Positions 43,492-52,197 of a stretch of 64,000 nt of DNA are shown piece by piece. Positions within the stretch are counted from its first letter, which is position 1. Each line of letters starts with the position of its first letter. The DNA lies in NCBI RefSeq assembly GCF_017874215.1, contig NZ_JAGGLB010000016.1, positions 1 through 64,000 of the forward strand. The letters are read 5' to 3'. Under the pieces are notes generated by a model. That model had not been told where the DNA came from, did not search any database, and saw only the letters and a list, made by a program, of their open reading frames with translations. This DNA is from Paenibacillus eucommiae (GTDB taxonomy: Bacteria > Bacillota > Bacilli > Paenibacillales > NBRC-103111). Position numbers and translations under genes: made by a program.

Positions 43492-43506
43492 TGATAATTA
43501 TTATCA
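43492..43506. promoter_or_regulatory. Perfect Fur-type box without an adjacent gene
   Basis: TGATAATTATTATCA is an exact 7-1-7 Fur consensus. No start codon follows within 400 bp on the plus strand, and the gene to the left ends before it. The segment 43507-43643 has no gene I can support; a small iron-regulated RNA is possible. Confidence 0.6.
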
Positions 43507-43643
43507 AGCCTTTTTTTTTGTAATTATTTTTAACCTCTAATTAACCCCTTTATTGAACTGGCATCTATATCGCCCGCGTGCTTACCTCAACCCATCAAAT
43601 TCGATGAAACTCAATAAAACTCAAACTGACTCTCAACAAAATA

Positions 43644-43823
43644 CTTACGGACATCACAGACGCTATTTGTGGCAAAATGACATGATTTGAAATGCTTACG
43701 GACACAGAAGCCGTTAATGAGGATGTTTTCTCCTGTTTTAGCCCTATGTAGGGCAAATAAGGTCCCTCATGTCCGCCAGGATATTCCGAGTGTTAATCTA
43801 ATACAAAGCTGATGTTTATCTAA
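43644..43823. repeat. Palindromic intergenic element (TTACGGACA type)
   Basis: CTTACGGACATCACAGACGC at 43644 and the reverse complement of 43756-43781 (CTGGCGGACATGAGGGACCT) form inverted ends of a roughly 138-bp element, with an internal dyad CTTACGG-N9-CCGTTAA at 43695-43717. Dyad starts are spaced 51 and 61 bp, and a weak fourth copy may lie near 43800-43823. I recall similar TAACGGACA elements as abundant in Paenibacillus intergenic DNA. Confidence 0.65.
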
Positions 43824-43927
43824 TACTTCTCTAACAATTGCTTGGTAGACTTTAGTTATCCCGAATTCATCCAACAAGACGAGGCAAAATAATGGGTGTA
43901 AAGAAGAGATGAATGGAGTTGATTCAA

Positions 43928-44305
43928 GTGACAAAAAAAGCATGGTCAACACAAGAGCTAGATAGACTCATTCGACTATCCAAGGAATGTCCGCCTACCG
44001 TAATCGCCCATGAAATGTGCCGGCCTGTAACGTCGGTAAGGAAAAAAATGCGTGAAATTGGTATCAGCTACGTATCCGGAGAAGAGTGGAAGAAACGCCA
44101 AATTCAGTATTTGCTTTCGGAAGAAAGCAGTGCTTATAAAAGCAAGCTTCAGGCACAAGCACGTGCCTCTGAAATAGAATCTCCTGTTCTTGATGAGTTT
44201 TGGAAGACACTAGTAACGATGGCACGTGTTGCGAAAAAAAGAGGTAAACCCGTCGATGTTCTATCTTTTATAGACACGTATCGGAAAATCAGGCTTGGGG
44301 GTTAA
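43928..44305 (+). CDS. Hypothetical protein with N-terminal helix-turn-helix-like region
   Basis: About 125 residues from a GTG with GGAG 9 bases upstream. The first 45 residues (AWSTQELDRLIRLSKECPPT, then VIAHEMCRPVTSVRKKMREI) look like a SANT/GcrA-type DNA-binding trihelix that samples 'ARELGRS..SVR.KM' sequences. The remainder is helical and basic. It stands alone and shares a terminator with the convergent SulP gene. DNA binding is an inference. Confidence 0.65.
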   Translation: MTKKAWSTQELDRLIRLSKECPPTVIAHEMCRPVTSVRKKMREIGISYVSGEEWKKRQIQYLLSEESSAYKSKLQAQARASEIESPVLDEFWKTLVTMARVAKKRGKPVDVLSFIDTYRKIRLGG

Positions 44306-44364
44306 TTGCATACATGCGTATTTACGCACAAGTATGCAGGCTTATATGCCTACATGCCAAAAAA

Positions 44365-44402
44365 AAAAGGTGAAGCTCAGGATGTCCTGGTCTTCACCTT
44401 TT
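44365..44402. terminator. Bidirectional terminator between convergent genes
   Basis: AAAAGGTGAAG pairs with CTTCACCTTTT; the minus strand continues into a run of eleven T, so it mainly serves the SulP gene. Confidence 0.85.
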
Positions 44403-44410
44403 GGTTTGAA

Positions 44411-45862
44411 TTATTTTGAAGTGTAGGCTACGCCCACTTTTTCAATGATCTTCTGGCTTTCATCGTTCAGGCCGCGAAGCGTAAGCTTTTTCCCCAGACT
44501 CTCATACTTCTCAACCACCTTGGCGATAGCGTTAATGCCGGAATGATCCCATACATGGGAGTGCCCAAAGTCAATTACGACATGAGCAGGATCCTTGTGG
44601 TAATCGAAAAGATGAATGAAATGAGTCATCGTAGCAAAAAATAGCTGCCCCGATATTACATATACTTTTTGACCGCTGCTTTCGAGACTTGAGGTTCCCT
44701 TAATCCGAGCCATCTTCCAACCAAATGACACTGCGCTAAGGATAATCCCAGCTAATACGCCGAGTGCCAGATTGGATGTCGCTACTACGATAGCTACGGT
44801 AACAATCAAGACTACCGCATCATCACGAGGAATCTTGTTCAAGGTGCGAAGGGAGCTCCAATCGAAGGTACTGAATGAAACCATAAACATCACACCAACC
44901 AAAGCAGCCATCGGAATTTGCTTGACGACACTACCGAGCATTAAAATTAGAAAGAGTAGAAATAAGCCTGCTACTAAGGTGGATAATCGCTTCCGGCCAC
45001 CCGATTTAACGTTGATGACGGTTTGTCCGATCATGGCACATCCAGCCATACCGCCAAAAAATCCAGTAATCACATTGGCGATTCCTTGTCCGCGGATTTC
45101 ACGGTTTTTATCGCTTGGGGTCTCTGTCATTTCATCGACAATCGTTGCCGTTAACAGAGATTCCGTCAATCCTACGATAGCAAGCGCTAGTGAAAGCGGC
45201 AAAATAATGAGCAAAGTGCTCAAGGACAAAGAGATTTCCGGGAGATGAAAAAAGGGCAGCTTTTGCAAAATCTCGCCCATATCCCCTACAGTGCGAACTC
45301 CGCTTCCAGTGACAATCGAGATGATCGTCATAACAACAATAGCTACCAGAGCAGAAGGAACGGCCTTGGTAATCCGCGGCAAGCCATAAATAATCAGCAG
45401 GGTCCCAGCTACAATCGTATACATCGGCCAGGATTCACCTTTAAAGTTCGACAGCTGTGCCATAAAAATAATAATAGCCAAAGCATTGACGAAGCCGATG
45501 ATAACGGAATGAGGAACGAATGTAATAAAACGACCAAACTTGCATACGCCCAGGAGCCATTGAATGATACCCGTTAAAATGGTGGCGGCAAATAAATACT
45601 CGATGCCATACTTCACAACGATCGGTCCCATTAACGAAGCCATAGCACCAGTTGCCGCTGAAATCATCCCGGGCCGGCCTCCAAAAAAGGAAATGCTAAC
45701 AGCAATCGTAAAGGAAGCGTACAAACCAACCATCGGATCCACACCAGCCATGATGGAGAACGCAATAGCTTCTGGAATTAAGGCAAAGGCGACCGTGATC
45801 CCAGAGAGGACATCCTTGCGGACATTACCAAAGAAACCTTGTCTAAGTTGCTGAAAAAACAA
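44411..45862 (-). CDS. SulP family inorganic anion transporter
   Basis: 483 residues with 10-12 predicted helices: ALIPEAIAFSIMAGVDPMVGLYAS is the SulP signature near the N terminus, and GFFGGMAGCAMIGQTVINVKSG is a conserved later helix pair. A C-terminal STAS domain (about 390-480) contains VVIDFGHSHVWDHSGINAIAK with the conserved Ser. It exchanges or symports sulfate, bicarbonate or similar anions in the membrane. It is a single gene with its own terminator. The 293-bp gap to the next gene shows nothing clear. Confidence 0.93.
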   Translation of the reverse strand: MFFQQLRQGFFGNVRKDVLSGITVAFALIPEAIAFSIMAGVDPMVGLYASFTIAVSISFFGGRPGMISAATGAMASLMGPIVVKYGIEYLFAATILTGIIQWLLGVCKFGRFITFVPHSVIIGFVNALAIIIFMAQLSNFKGESWPMYTIVAGTLLIIYGLPRITKAVPSALVAIVVMTIISIVTGSGVRTVGDMGEILQKLPFFHLPEISLSLSTLLIILPLSLALAIVGLTESLLTATIVDEMTETPSDKNREIRGQGIANVITGFFGGMAGCAMIGQTVINVKSGGRKRLSTLVAGLFLLFLILMLGSVVKQIPMAALVGVMFMVSFSTFDWSSLRTLNKIPRDDAVVLIVTVAIVVATSNLALGVLAGIILSAVSFGWKMARIKGTSSLESSGQKVYVISGQLFFATMTHFIHLFDYHKDPAHVVIDFGHSHVWDHSGINAIAKVVEKYESLGKKLTLRGLNDESQKIIEKVGVAYTSK

Positions 45863-46155
45863 GAATTAACCACTTCCATTCTATTCAATTAGGGACGCTC
45901 CACTCTCAGGATTGTCGGGGCCGATATACACTGTTTACGATTATAACTAATATCCATTGTTTTTTCTAGTAAAAAAGCTGGCAGGTATAATTTCTCGGCC
46001 AAGAGCCGATTTTGAGCAATTTTAAGCAATATTTCAAGTACTTATCCAGATTCGTGACTATCGCTAAATTTCTAAGTAAAGTACCTGTACATGTAAGCTT
46101 TTTTTAAGGTTTTTGCGTTATGATATATATAGAGGAAATACGAGGAGTTGATGGT

Positions 46156-47565
46156 ATGGAATCGCGCAGAGGCTGGTTAAAGCAATCGTTTGGTAAAAGA
46201 TTAAATAAACTGCATACATGGAACGCTTGGATCGTGCTGATTTTAGCTGTGACTGGCATTATTTTGAGTATTGGAGCCATTCGTGGTGATTTAGGGAAAT
46301 TCAGAGTGATGTTGAAGCAGGTGCATATTTGGATAGGGCTGGTATCGATTGTGCTGATTGCGCTTTACGGACCGATGGTTCGTAAGCATTGGAAGCAGCT
46401 TCGTGGCCGGATCAATCAGAAAGGCAATCTGCTGCTTGTGATTGCGCTGCTTGTCGGCCTCAGTATTTCGGGGCTTGTGCTGTGGCAGTTCAAAAATCTG
46501 CCTACGCATTGGAACAATGCCGCGCTGCTCGTTCATGATCTGCTGACCTGGGTCGGTATCCCGTATGTCATTTACCATTCCATCTCCCGCAGCCGCCTGC
46601 TTAAGCGTCAGCAGCAGCAGGAGCGCGCCGCAGCCGCTGCTGCTGCTAAAGCAAGCGCTCATGCTGCGAGTGCTGGAAGTGCAGCAAGTGCAGCAAGCGC
46701 AGGTAGTGTAGCAAATGCAGCAAATGCGGCTCCAGCAGCAATTACCGCGTCTGCGCCAGCGTCAGCCGCCGCCACAGCATCGCAGCCTGAGCCTGAGCCA
46801 GCTGCAGCGCAGCGGACCAAAGCGCAGGCGGTCATCGCCGTGCTGAAAAATTCGCCGATCACGCGCGCGTCTTTCCTGCGGCTGGCCGCAGGGTTGCTGC
46901 TGCTGATCGGCGTAGGGCCCGCCTTTTACCGCTGGCTCAAAGGCGCCTTTGACACTGGCGGCAGCGGGATCGCGCAGCTTAGTGAAACAGACGGCAATCG
47001 GATGCTTCCGCCGCCTGAGCCCTTGCCTGATTCCGCCGCGGTCGTCGGCGGAGGCGCCCAAGGGAATTTCCGTGTCTACACGGTTACGTCAATTCCCACA
47101 TTTTCTTCGGATAACTGGCAATTCGCTTTATCCGGGTTAGTTGCCAATCCCAGGGCCTTCAGCTGGGAGGAGTTCCTGGAGCTTGAACGGACGGTTCAAG
47201 TGAGTGATTTTCACTGTGTTACGGGCTGGTCTGTCTACAGCGTTACATGGGAGGGAATTCCGCTCAAAAAATTGCTGGACATGGCTAATGTAAACAAAGA
47301 AGCTAAATTTGTGAAATTTTACTCGGGGGACAATGTGTATACTGACGCACTCTCTCTTGAGCAGGCTGATATGGAAGATGTGATGGTAGCTGTCATGATG
47401 GATGGCAAGCCGATTCCGCAAAAGCTGGGCGGACCAGTCCGTCTCATCGTTCCGAAAATGTACGCATACAAATCCGTGAAATGGCTGCAGGGTATTGAGC
47501 TGATCGAGAAGGAGCACACTGGTTATTGGGAGCTTCGAGGTTACGACAACGATGCTTGGGTTTAG
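46156..47565 (+). CDS. Membrane-bound molybdopterin-dependent oxidoreductase (sulfite-oxidase fold)
   Basis: About 469 residues. The N-terminal part has four helices with conserved-looking histidines (KLHTW, QVHIW, LVHDLL, VIYH), suggesting a cytochrome b-like heme domain. An Ala-rich low-complexity linker (about 157-220) and a further helix (FLRLAAGLLLLIGVG) lead to a sulfite-oxidase-type molybdopterin domain with the Mo-ligand Cys354 in SDFHCVTGWSV, then WEGIPLKKLLDMANV and GGPVRLIVPKMYAYKSVKW. It appears to fuse the YedY-type catalytic unit with its membrane electron partner. GAGGAG precedes the ATG at 46156. The Moco genes downstream supply its cofactor. Confidence 0.88.
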   Translation: MESRRGWLKQSFGKRLNKLHTWNAWIVLILAVTGIILSIGAIRGDLGKFRVMLKQVHIWIGLVSIVLIALYGPMVRKHWKQLRGRINQKGNLLLVIALLVGLSISGLVLWQFKNLPTHWNNAALLVHDLLTWVGIPYVIYHSISRSRLLKRQQQQERAAAAAAAKASAHAASAGSAASAASAGSVANAANAAPAAITASAPASAAATASQPEPEPAAAQRTKAQAVIAVLKNSPITRASFLRLAAGLLLLIGVGPAFYRWLKGAFDTGGSGIAQLSETDGNRMLPPPEPLPDSAAVVGGGAQGNFRVYTVTSIPTFSSDNWQFALSGLVANPRAFSWEEFLELERTVQVSDFHCVTGWSVYSVTWEGIPLKKLLDMANVNKEAKFVKFYSGDNVYTDALSLEQADMEDVMVAVMMDGKPIPQKLGGPVRLIVPKMYAYKSVKWLQGIELIEKEHTGYWELRGYDNDAWV

Positions 47566-47625
47566 CGGAGGAATTAGCAGTCATCTCGAGTGATATAATC
47601 TCATGTAAAAAAGAAGGGAGTTTGC

Positions 47626-48282
47626 TTGGTGAAGGTTACATCTATTAATGTAGGGAAGCCCCAAGTACTGATTGTAGACGGCAAGGAATTAATCACAGGC
47701 ATTATGAAATTTCCATCTGACGCGCCTCTGTTTCTATCAAGTATCCAGCTGGAAGGCGATGGGCAGGCTGATTTGGCAGTTCATGGCGGTGTAGACAAAG
47801 CGCTGTGCGTTTACTGCCAGGAGCATTATTCCCATTGGGAGCAAGTGCTCGGGGAGAAGCTGGAATATGGCGCCTTCGGGGAAAATGTGACTGTGCTTGG
47901 CCTTCTGGAGTCGGATGTATGTATTGGTGACAGGTATGAGCTTGGGGCTGCCTTGGTGGAAGTGACCCAGCCGAGGCAGCCTTGCTTCAAGCTGGCGAAG
48001 CGGTATGGCAGGGTTGATTTACCCCTAATGGTGCAGAAAACCGGCTTTACTGGCTTTTATTTTCGCGTAATCCGCGAAGGCATAATTCCTGTTCAGCCGG
48101 ATGTACGGCTTGTGTCCAGACATCCTGGCGGGGTCACTGTGCAGCTTGCGAATCAGCTTAAGTATCACGATGTGCGTAATATCGAGGGGATAAAGCGGAT
48201 TTTAGCAGTGGAGGAACTGTCGGCGAGCTGGCGGGCTTCTTTCAGTAAACGTCTGATAGAGCTTGAGGAGGCTAATGTATGA
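47626..48282 (+). CDS. MOSC domain protein (YiiM-like)
   Basis: 218 residues starting at TTG 47626 or GTG 47629 (GAAGGGAG upstream). The MOSC fold shows GDGQADLAVHGGVDKALCVYC, YGAFGENVTVLG and the cysteine-containing VTQPRQPCFKLAKRYG, followed by the 3-alpha domain. YiiM-type proteins bind Moco and reduce N-hydroxylated compounds. It overlaps mobA by four bases, placing it within the molybdenum cofactor operon. Confidence 0.92.
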   Translation: MVKVTSINVGKPQVLIVDGKELITGIMKFPSDAPLFLSSIQLEGDGQADLAVHGGVDKALCVYCQEHYSHWEQVLGEKLEYGAFGENVTVLGLLESDVCIGDRYELGAALVEVTQPRQPCFKLAKRYGRVDLPLMVQKTGFTGFYFRVIREGIIPVQPDVRLVSRHPGGVTVQLANQLKYHDVRNIEGIKRILAVEELSASWRASFSKRLIELEEANV

Positions 48283-49115
48283 TGACTGGCGTCATACTGG
48301 CAGGCGGAATGAATAGGAGAATGGGCGGGAAGCTCAAGGCACTGCTGCCGATCGAAGGCATCCCGCTTATTCGCCTACAGCTGCAGGAGATGTCACAGCT
48401 CTGCCGCGATATCCTGATCGTGACACAAACGCCACAGCTGCTGAAGGATGCCATTGACGGCTTCGACTCTGCCAGAGTTAGGTATATGGCTGATATATGG
48501 CCTGGCAAAGGTCCGCTCAGCGGAATTCATGCTGCGTGCAAGGCATTAGAGTCAGCAAATTCACTAGAGTTAGTAGACGCAGCAGCACCAGCAGACTCAC
48601 TAGAGTTAGTAGACTCAGTAGCACCAGCAGACTCATTAAAGCTAGTAGACTCAGAAGCGCCAGCGGATTCAATAGAGTTATTAGACTCAGTAGCATCAAC
48701 CGAGTCAGCAGGGTACTCAGATACAGCAAATGAAAATCTGCTATGGATTGTAGGCTGTGACATGCCCTACATTTCTGCCGCGGCAGCAGAGGCGCTAGGC
48801 GGGTTGTGCCTGGATGGTGATGCCGATGCGGCAATTCCCGTTATTGGGGGAAGAATTCAGCCGCTGCATGGGGTGTATCATCGGAGAATAGCAGGCATTG
48901 CTGAGGAACTGCTCAGCAAAGAAACATACAGGCTTATGGGGCTTATGGAGCGAATAGAATGGAAGAAGGCGGATGATGAGTTTTTTTTGCAGCGGAAGAT
49001 CGATCTTCAATTTACAATGAATCTGAATACCCATGAAGAATATAATGAGGCTGTAAATAAGGCAGTAAATAAAATTGTAAATAAGGCGGCAAAAGCAGAT
49101 TCTGATTTACTCTGA
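48279..49115 (+). CDS. mobA: Molybdenum cofactor guanylyltransferase
   Basis: 278 residues against a usual about 200. The N-terminal VILAGGMNRRMGGKLKAL is the nucleotidyltransferase signature, GKGPLSGIHAACKAL and IVGCDMPYIS (Asp metal ligand) are in order, and QPLHGVYHR follows. Between the second and third motifs (about residues 92-150, bases 48552-48728) lies an insertion of four imperfect 12-residue repeats of the type SLELVDSVAPAD. The C terminus carries a second repeat (VNKAVNKIVNKAA). MobA adds GMP to Mo-molybdopterin; whether the enlarged loop affects it is unknown. Confidence 0.9.
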   Translation: MMTGVILAGGMNRRMGGKLKALLPIEGIPLIRLQLQEMSQLCRDILIVTQTPQLLKDAIDGFDSARVRYMADIWPGKGPLSGIHAACKALESANSLELVDAAAPADSLELVDSVAPADSLKLVDSEAPADSIELLDSVASTESAGYSDTANENLLWIVGCDMPYISAAAAEALGGLCLDGDADAAIPVIGGRIQPLHGVYHRRIAGIAEELLSKETYRLMGLMERIEWKKADDEFFLQRKIDLQFTMNLNTHEEYNEAVNKAVNKIVNKAAKADSDLL

Positions 49116-49193
49116 TTTACTTGCTGGCCGTGCATAAGTGCTGGGTTTTTATGAGGAATTATGCCATAATGGTAGGGAGAGAAGGTGATTCCC

Positions 49194-50198
49194 ATGCAAA
49201 GATTGCTGATCGATCGTTTTGGACGGAAGCATGACTACTTGCGGATTTCCGTGACGGATCGGTGTAATTTACGATGTGTGTACTGTATGCCTGAGGAGGG
49301 CATGGAGTTTGAGCCTGAGGAGCGGCTGCTTTCCTTTGAGGAGATTACGGAGGTAGTTCGTGTTCTTGCCGGTTTGGGCGTACGGAAGCTGCGAATTACC
49401 GGTGGAGAGCCACTCGTCCGCAAAAATTTGGAGCAGCTTATCGCCATGCTGTCCGCCATTCCAGGCATTGAAGATATAGCATTAACGACGAATGGGATAT
49501 TCTTCGCTTCCAGAGCTGAGAAGCTGCGCGCCGCGGGCTTGACTAGAGTAAATATTAGTCTCGATTCGCTCAAAGCGGACCGGTTCTCCCTGATTACAAG
49601 AGGCGGTAATATAAAACGGGTATTAGAAAGCATCGAAGCCGCTTACAGGATGGGGCTTGCTCCGATCAAGCTGAATGTGGTCTTGATGAAAGGACTTAAC
49701 GACGACGAGATTGAGGATTTCTTGCAAATGACAGTTGAGCGTGCAATTCAGGTGAGATTTATTGAGTATATGCCGATAGGCCATAATGATGAAGCCTGGA
49801 AAGCCAGATATCTTTCGCTGAGTACGGTGCTGGAGCGTTGTGAGCAGCGGGGATGGAAGTTCGCGCCATCGGAGAACGTGTACGGCAACGGCCCCTCTCA
49901 AAATTATCGCATTGAAGGGGCGCTAGGCTCATTTGGCTTGATCCATCCGATCAGCGATCATTTCTGTGAGACTTGCAATCGCCTCAGGCTTACAGCCGAC
50001 GGAAACATCAAGCCCTGCTTGTATTGGTCGCATGAGTTTAATGTACGTACCTATATCGGGGATAAGCAAGCGATGGAAGATTTGTTCTTCCGGGCGCTGG
50101 ATATTAAGCCGCAAAATCATGAAATGGCTCAGGCACTGATGAATGAGGATCAGTCTCATAATCCGACGGAGCGGCGCATGTCGCAAATCGGAGGCTAG
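49194..50198 (+). CDS. moaA: GTP 3',8-cyclase
   Basis: 334 residues. The radical-SAM cluster CNLRCVYC (Cys24, Cys28, Cys31), the GGEPLVRKNLEQLI motif, the SLDSL strand and the C-terminal second cluster CETCNRLRLTADG-NIKPCL are all intact. It converts GTP to the first molybdopterin intermediate. ATG 49194 with AAGGTGA upstream is preferred over the GTG at 49185. The C terminus lacks the usual double-Gly tail and ends MSQIGG, which does supply a final Gly-Gly. Confidence 0.96.
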   Translation: MQRLLIDRFGRKHDYLRISVTDRCNLRCVYCMPEEGMEFEPEERLLSFEEITEVVRVLAGLGVRKLRITGGEPLVRKNLEQLIAMLSAIPGIEDIALTTNGIFFASRAEKLRAAGLTRVNISLDSLKADRFSLITRGGNIKRVLESIEAAYRMGLAPIKLNVVLMKGLNDDEIEDFLQMTVERAIQVRFIEYMPIGHNDEAWKARYLSLSTVLERCEQRGWKFAPSENVYGNGPSQNYRIEGALGSFGLIHPISDHFCETCNRLRLTADGNIKPCLYWSHEFNVRTYIGDKQAMEDLFFRALDIKPQNHEMAQALMNEDQSHNPTERRMSQIGG

Positions 50199-50214
50199 CG
50201 AAGGGACGAAGCTT

Positions 50215-51510
50215 GTGAATAAGGAACGTAATCTTAAGTTTGGACGCGAAACGATTTCGGTACAGCAAGCCAGGGAGAGACTTCTCCCTTACATAAAGCC
50301 TATCCAGACGGAGCAGGTTCCGTTAGTCCTCGCTTTCGGCAGGAGGATGGCACAAACGATCTATGCGGCGCATCCAGTGCCGCATTTTCGGCGTTCTGGT
50401 GTTGATGGATATGCGGTACGAGCTGTGGATATTGCAGCAGCCTCTGCTATCCATCCGGTGGAGCTGGAGGTTGTGGAGCATATTCCCTGCGGCACAATCC
50501 CGCTTAAGCGAGTGGGAGCAGGCGAGGCCTCCAGGATTATGACAGGGGCTCCGGTTCCTGATGGGGCCGATGCGGTTGTCATGCTAGAGATGACGCAAAC
50601 TCAAGAGGATGGACAGCATGCTGCTGATCCAACAGTACTAAGAGGCAGCGGGAAAAAAGTATGGATTAAGAAAGCACTGCAGTCCGGCAACAATTTAACC
50701 CCGGTCGCTGGTGAAATTAGCCAGGGTGAGCTTCTGCTGTCCGAGGGGACTTGGATTGGCGCAGGAGTAGCGGCGATACTCGCTACCTTTGGTTGTGGAG
50801 ATGTCGCCGTGTACAGGAAGCCGCGGGTTGCTATTTTTTCAACGGGATCTGAGCTATTGGACGTAACTATGGAGCTGGAGCCTGGACGAATACGCAACAG
50901 CAACAGCTATATGCTCGCTGCCCAAGTGGAAGCAGCGGGAGGAATTCCCGTTATCATGCCGGCATTATCTGATCATGCGGATCAGGTGCAGGCTGCTCTT
51001 ATTCAGGCCTTCGAATCCGCCGATTGCGTGATTACTACAGGCGGTGTTTCGGTTGGAGACTATGATGTGCTTGTCGAAGTTTTTGGAAGCTGGCAGGGCA
51101 CCTTGCTTTTCAATAAAGTAGCTATGCGGCCAGGAAGCCCAACAAGTGCGGCTGTTTGGCAGGATAAGCTGCTGTTCGCTTTGTCCGGCAATCCAGGTGC
51201 TTCTTTCGTCGGATTTGAGCTGTTTGTCAGGCCTGCACTGGAGAGTATGCAGGGGCATCAGCAGCCTTGCTGTGAAGCCGCTACTGCTTTTTTAGATGTG
51301 GATTATGACAAGGGCTCTGCTTACCCCAGATATGTAAGGGGAACTACACGTATAGAGAATGGCTGTTTGTGGGTAAGACCTGCAGGCGCAGATAAGTCAA
51401 GTATTATGGTTTCTATCAAGGATGCGGACTGTCTGATTCAGCTTCCCGCAGGGGGAAGCGGCTTTCGAAGAGGTGAGCTTGTTGCCATCCAGATGCTCGT
51501 GAATCGTTAG
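50215..51510 (+). CDS. moeA: Molybdopterin molybdenumtransferase
   Basis: About 431 residues from a GTG with AAGGGACG upstream; the longer reading overlaps moaA. Characteristic MoeA motifs are PHFRRSGVDGYAV, RIMTGAPVPDGADAVVMLE, VAIFSTGSELLD, RIRNSNSYML, ITTGGVSVGDYD and KVAMRPGSPTSAAV with LSGNPGASFVGFELFV. It inserts molybdate into molybdopterin. It closes the Moco operon, with only 16 bp after moaA. Confidence 0.96.
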   Translation: MNKERNLKFGRETISVQQARERLLPYIKPIQTEQVPLVLAFGRRMAQTIYAAHPVPHFRRSGVDGYAVRAVDIAAASAIHPVELEVVEHIPCGTIPLKRVGAGEASRIMTGAPVPDGADAVVMLEMTQTQEDGQHAADPTVLRGSGKKVWIKKALQSGNNLTPVAGEISQGELLLSEGTWIGAGVAAILATFGCGDVAVYRKPRVAIFSTGSELLDVTMELEPGRIRNSNSYMLAAQVEAAGGIPVIMPALSDHADQVQAALIQAFESADCVITTGGVSVGDYDVLVEVFGSWQGTLLFNKVAMRPGSPTSAAVWQDKLLFALSGNPGASFVGFELFVRPALESMQGHQQPCCEAATAFLDVDYDKGSAYPRYVRGTTRIENGCLWVRPAGADKSSIMVSIKDADCLIQLPAGGSGFRRGELVAIQMLVNR

Positions 51511-51618
51511 AAGGTTATCGCAAGTAAGCGCCCCCTCTTTTCAAAAATGAGAACAATCCAATACAAAAGTTTTTGCGAAGTATAGATAGGGGAGGAAAAC
51601 TCGGAAAGGAGATCCTTC

Positions 51619-52197
51619 ATGAATGGTACACTGACAGATCAGGAACTGATGCAACAGATTGTGAATAAAAATGCGGATTCGCTGAAGTTCCTTTATGAGC
51701 GGTATGAGAAACCGATATATGCTTTCGCTTATAGAATGGTCCAGGATCCGATGTTGGCCGAAGAAGTCGTCCAGGAGCTTTTTTTTCGCATCTGGAATGC
51801 AGCTGAGCGTTATGATGCTGCCCACGGCAAGCTGACGAGCTGGATGTTTACATTGACCCGCAATATTGCAGTAGATGGCCTACGCAAAAAGCAAAATCGG
51901 ACCTCACAGCATGTTACTGAGACTGAACAAATGAACAGGGTCGCAGATACAGGGAAAAGCACGGAAGAGGTCGTTGAAGCCAATTTGGTAGGGGAACAGG
52001 TAAGGGAGGCTCTGCAGGGATTGAATGCGGAGCAGCAGCAGGTATTGGAGCTTATTTATTTTCGTGGATTCACACAGCAAGAGGTTTCGGATCAGCATGC
52101 GATCCCGCTCGGTACCGTTAAAAGCAGGGTCAGGCTTGCGCTAAAACAGTTAAAAAATCGGCTTGCAGGTGTGGGGAAGGAGGAGCTACAAGGATGA
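51619..52197 (+). CDS. ECF RNA polymerase sigma factor (SigK-like)
   Basis: 192 residues. Region 2 (LYERYEKPIYAFAYRMV, EEVVQELFFRIW, YDAAHGKLTSWMFTLTRN) and region 4 (QQVLELIYFRGFTQQEVS, AIPLGTVKSRVRLALKQLK) are complete, and no region 3 is present, as in ECF sigma factors. AAAGGAGATCC precedes the ATG. The stop overlaps the following anti-sigma gene by four bases, the standard coupled arrangement. Confidence 0.94.
   Translation: MNGTLTDQELMQQIVNKNADSLKFLYERYEKPIYAFAYRMVQDPMLAEEVVQELFFRIWNAAERYDAAHGKLTSWMFTLTRNIAVDGLRKKQNRTSQHVTETEQMNRVADTGKSTEEVVEANLVGEQVREALQGLNAEQQQVLELIYFRGFTQQEVSDQHAIPLGTVKSRVRLALKQLKNRLAGVGKEELQG

Noticed and set aside
48517..48834. Leu/Ser-rich open frame antisense to mobA
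   Set aside because: It is produced by the tandem repeats in mobA, which keep several frames open; no start signals.
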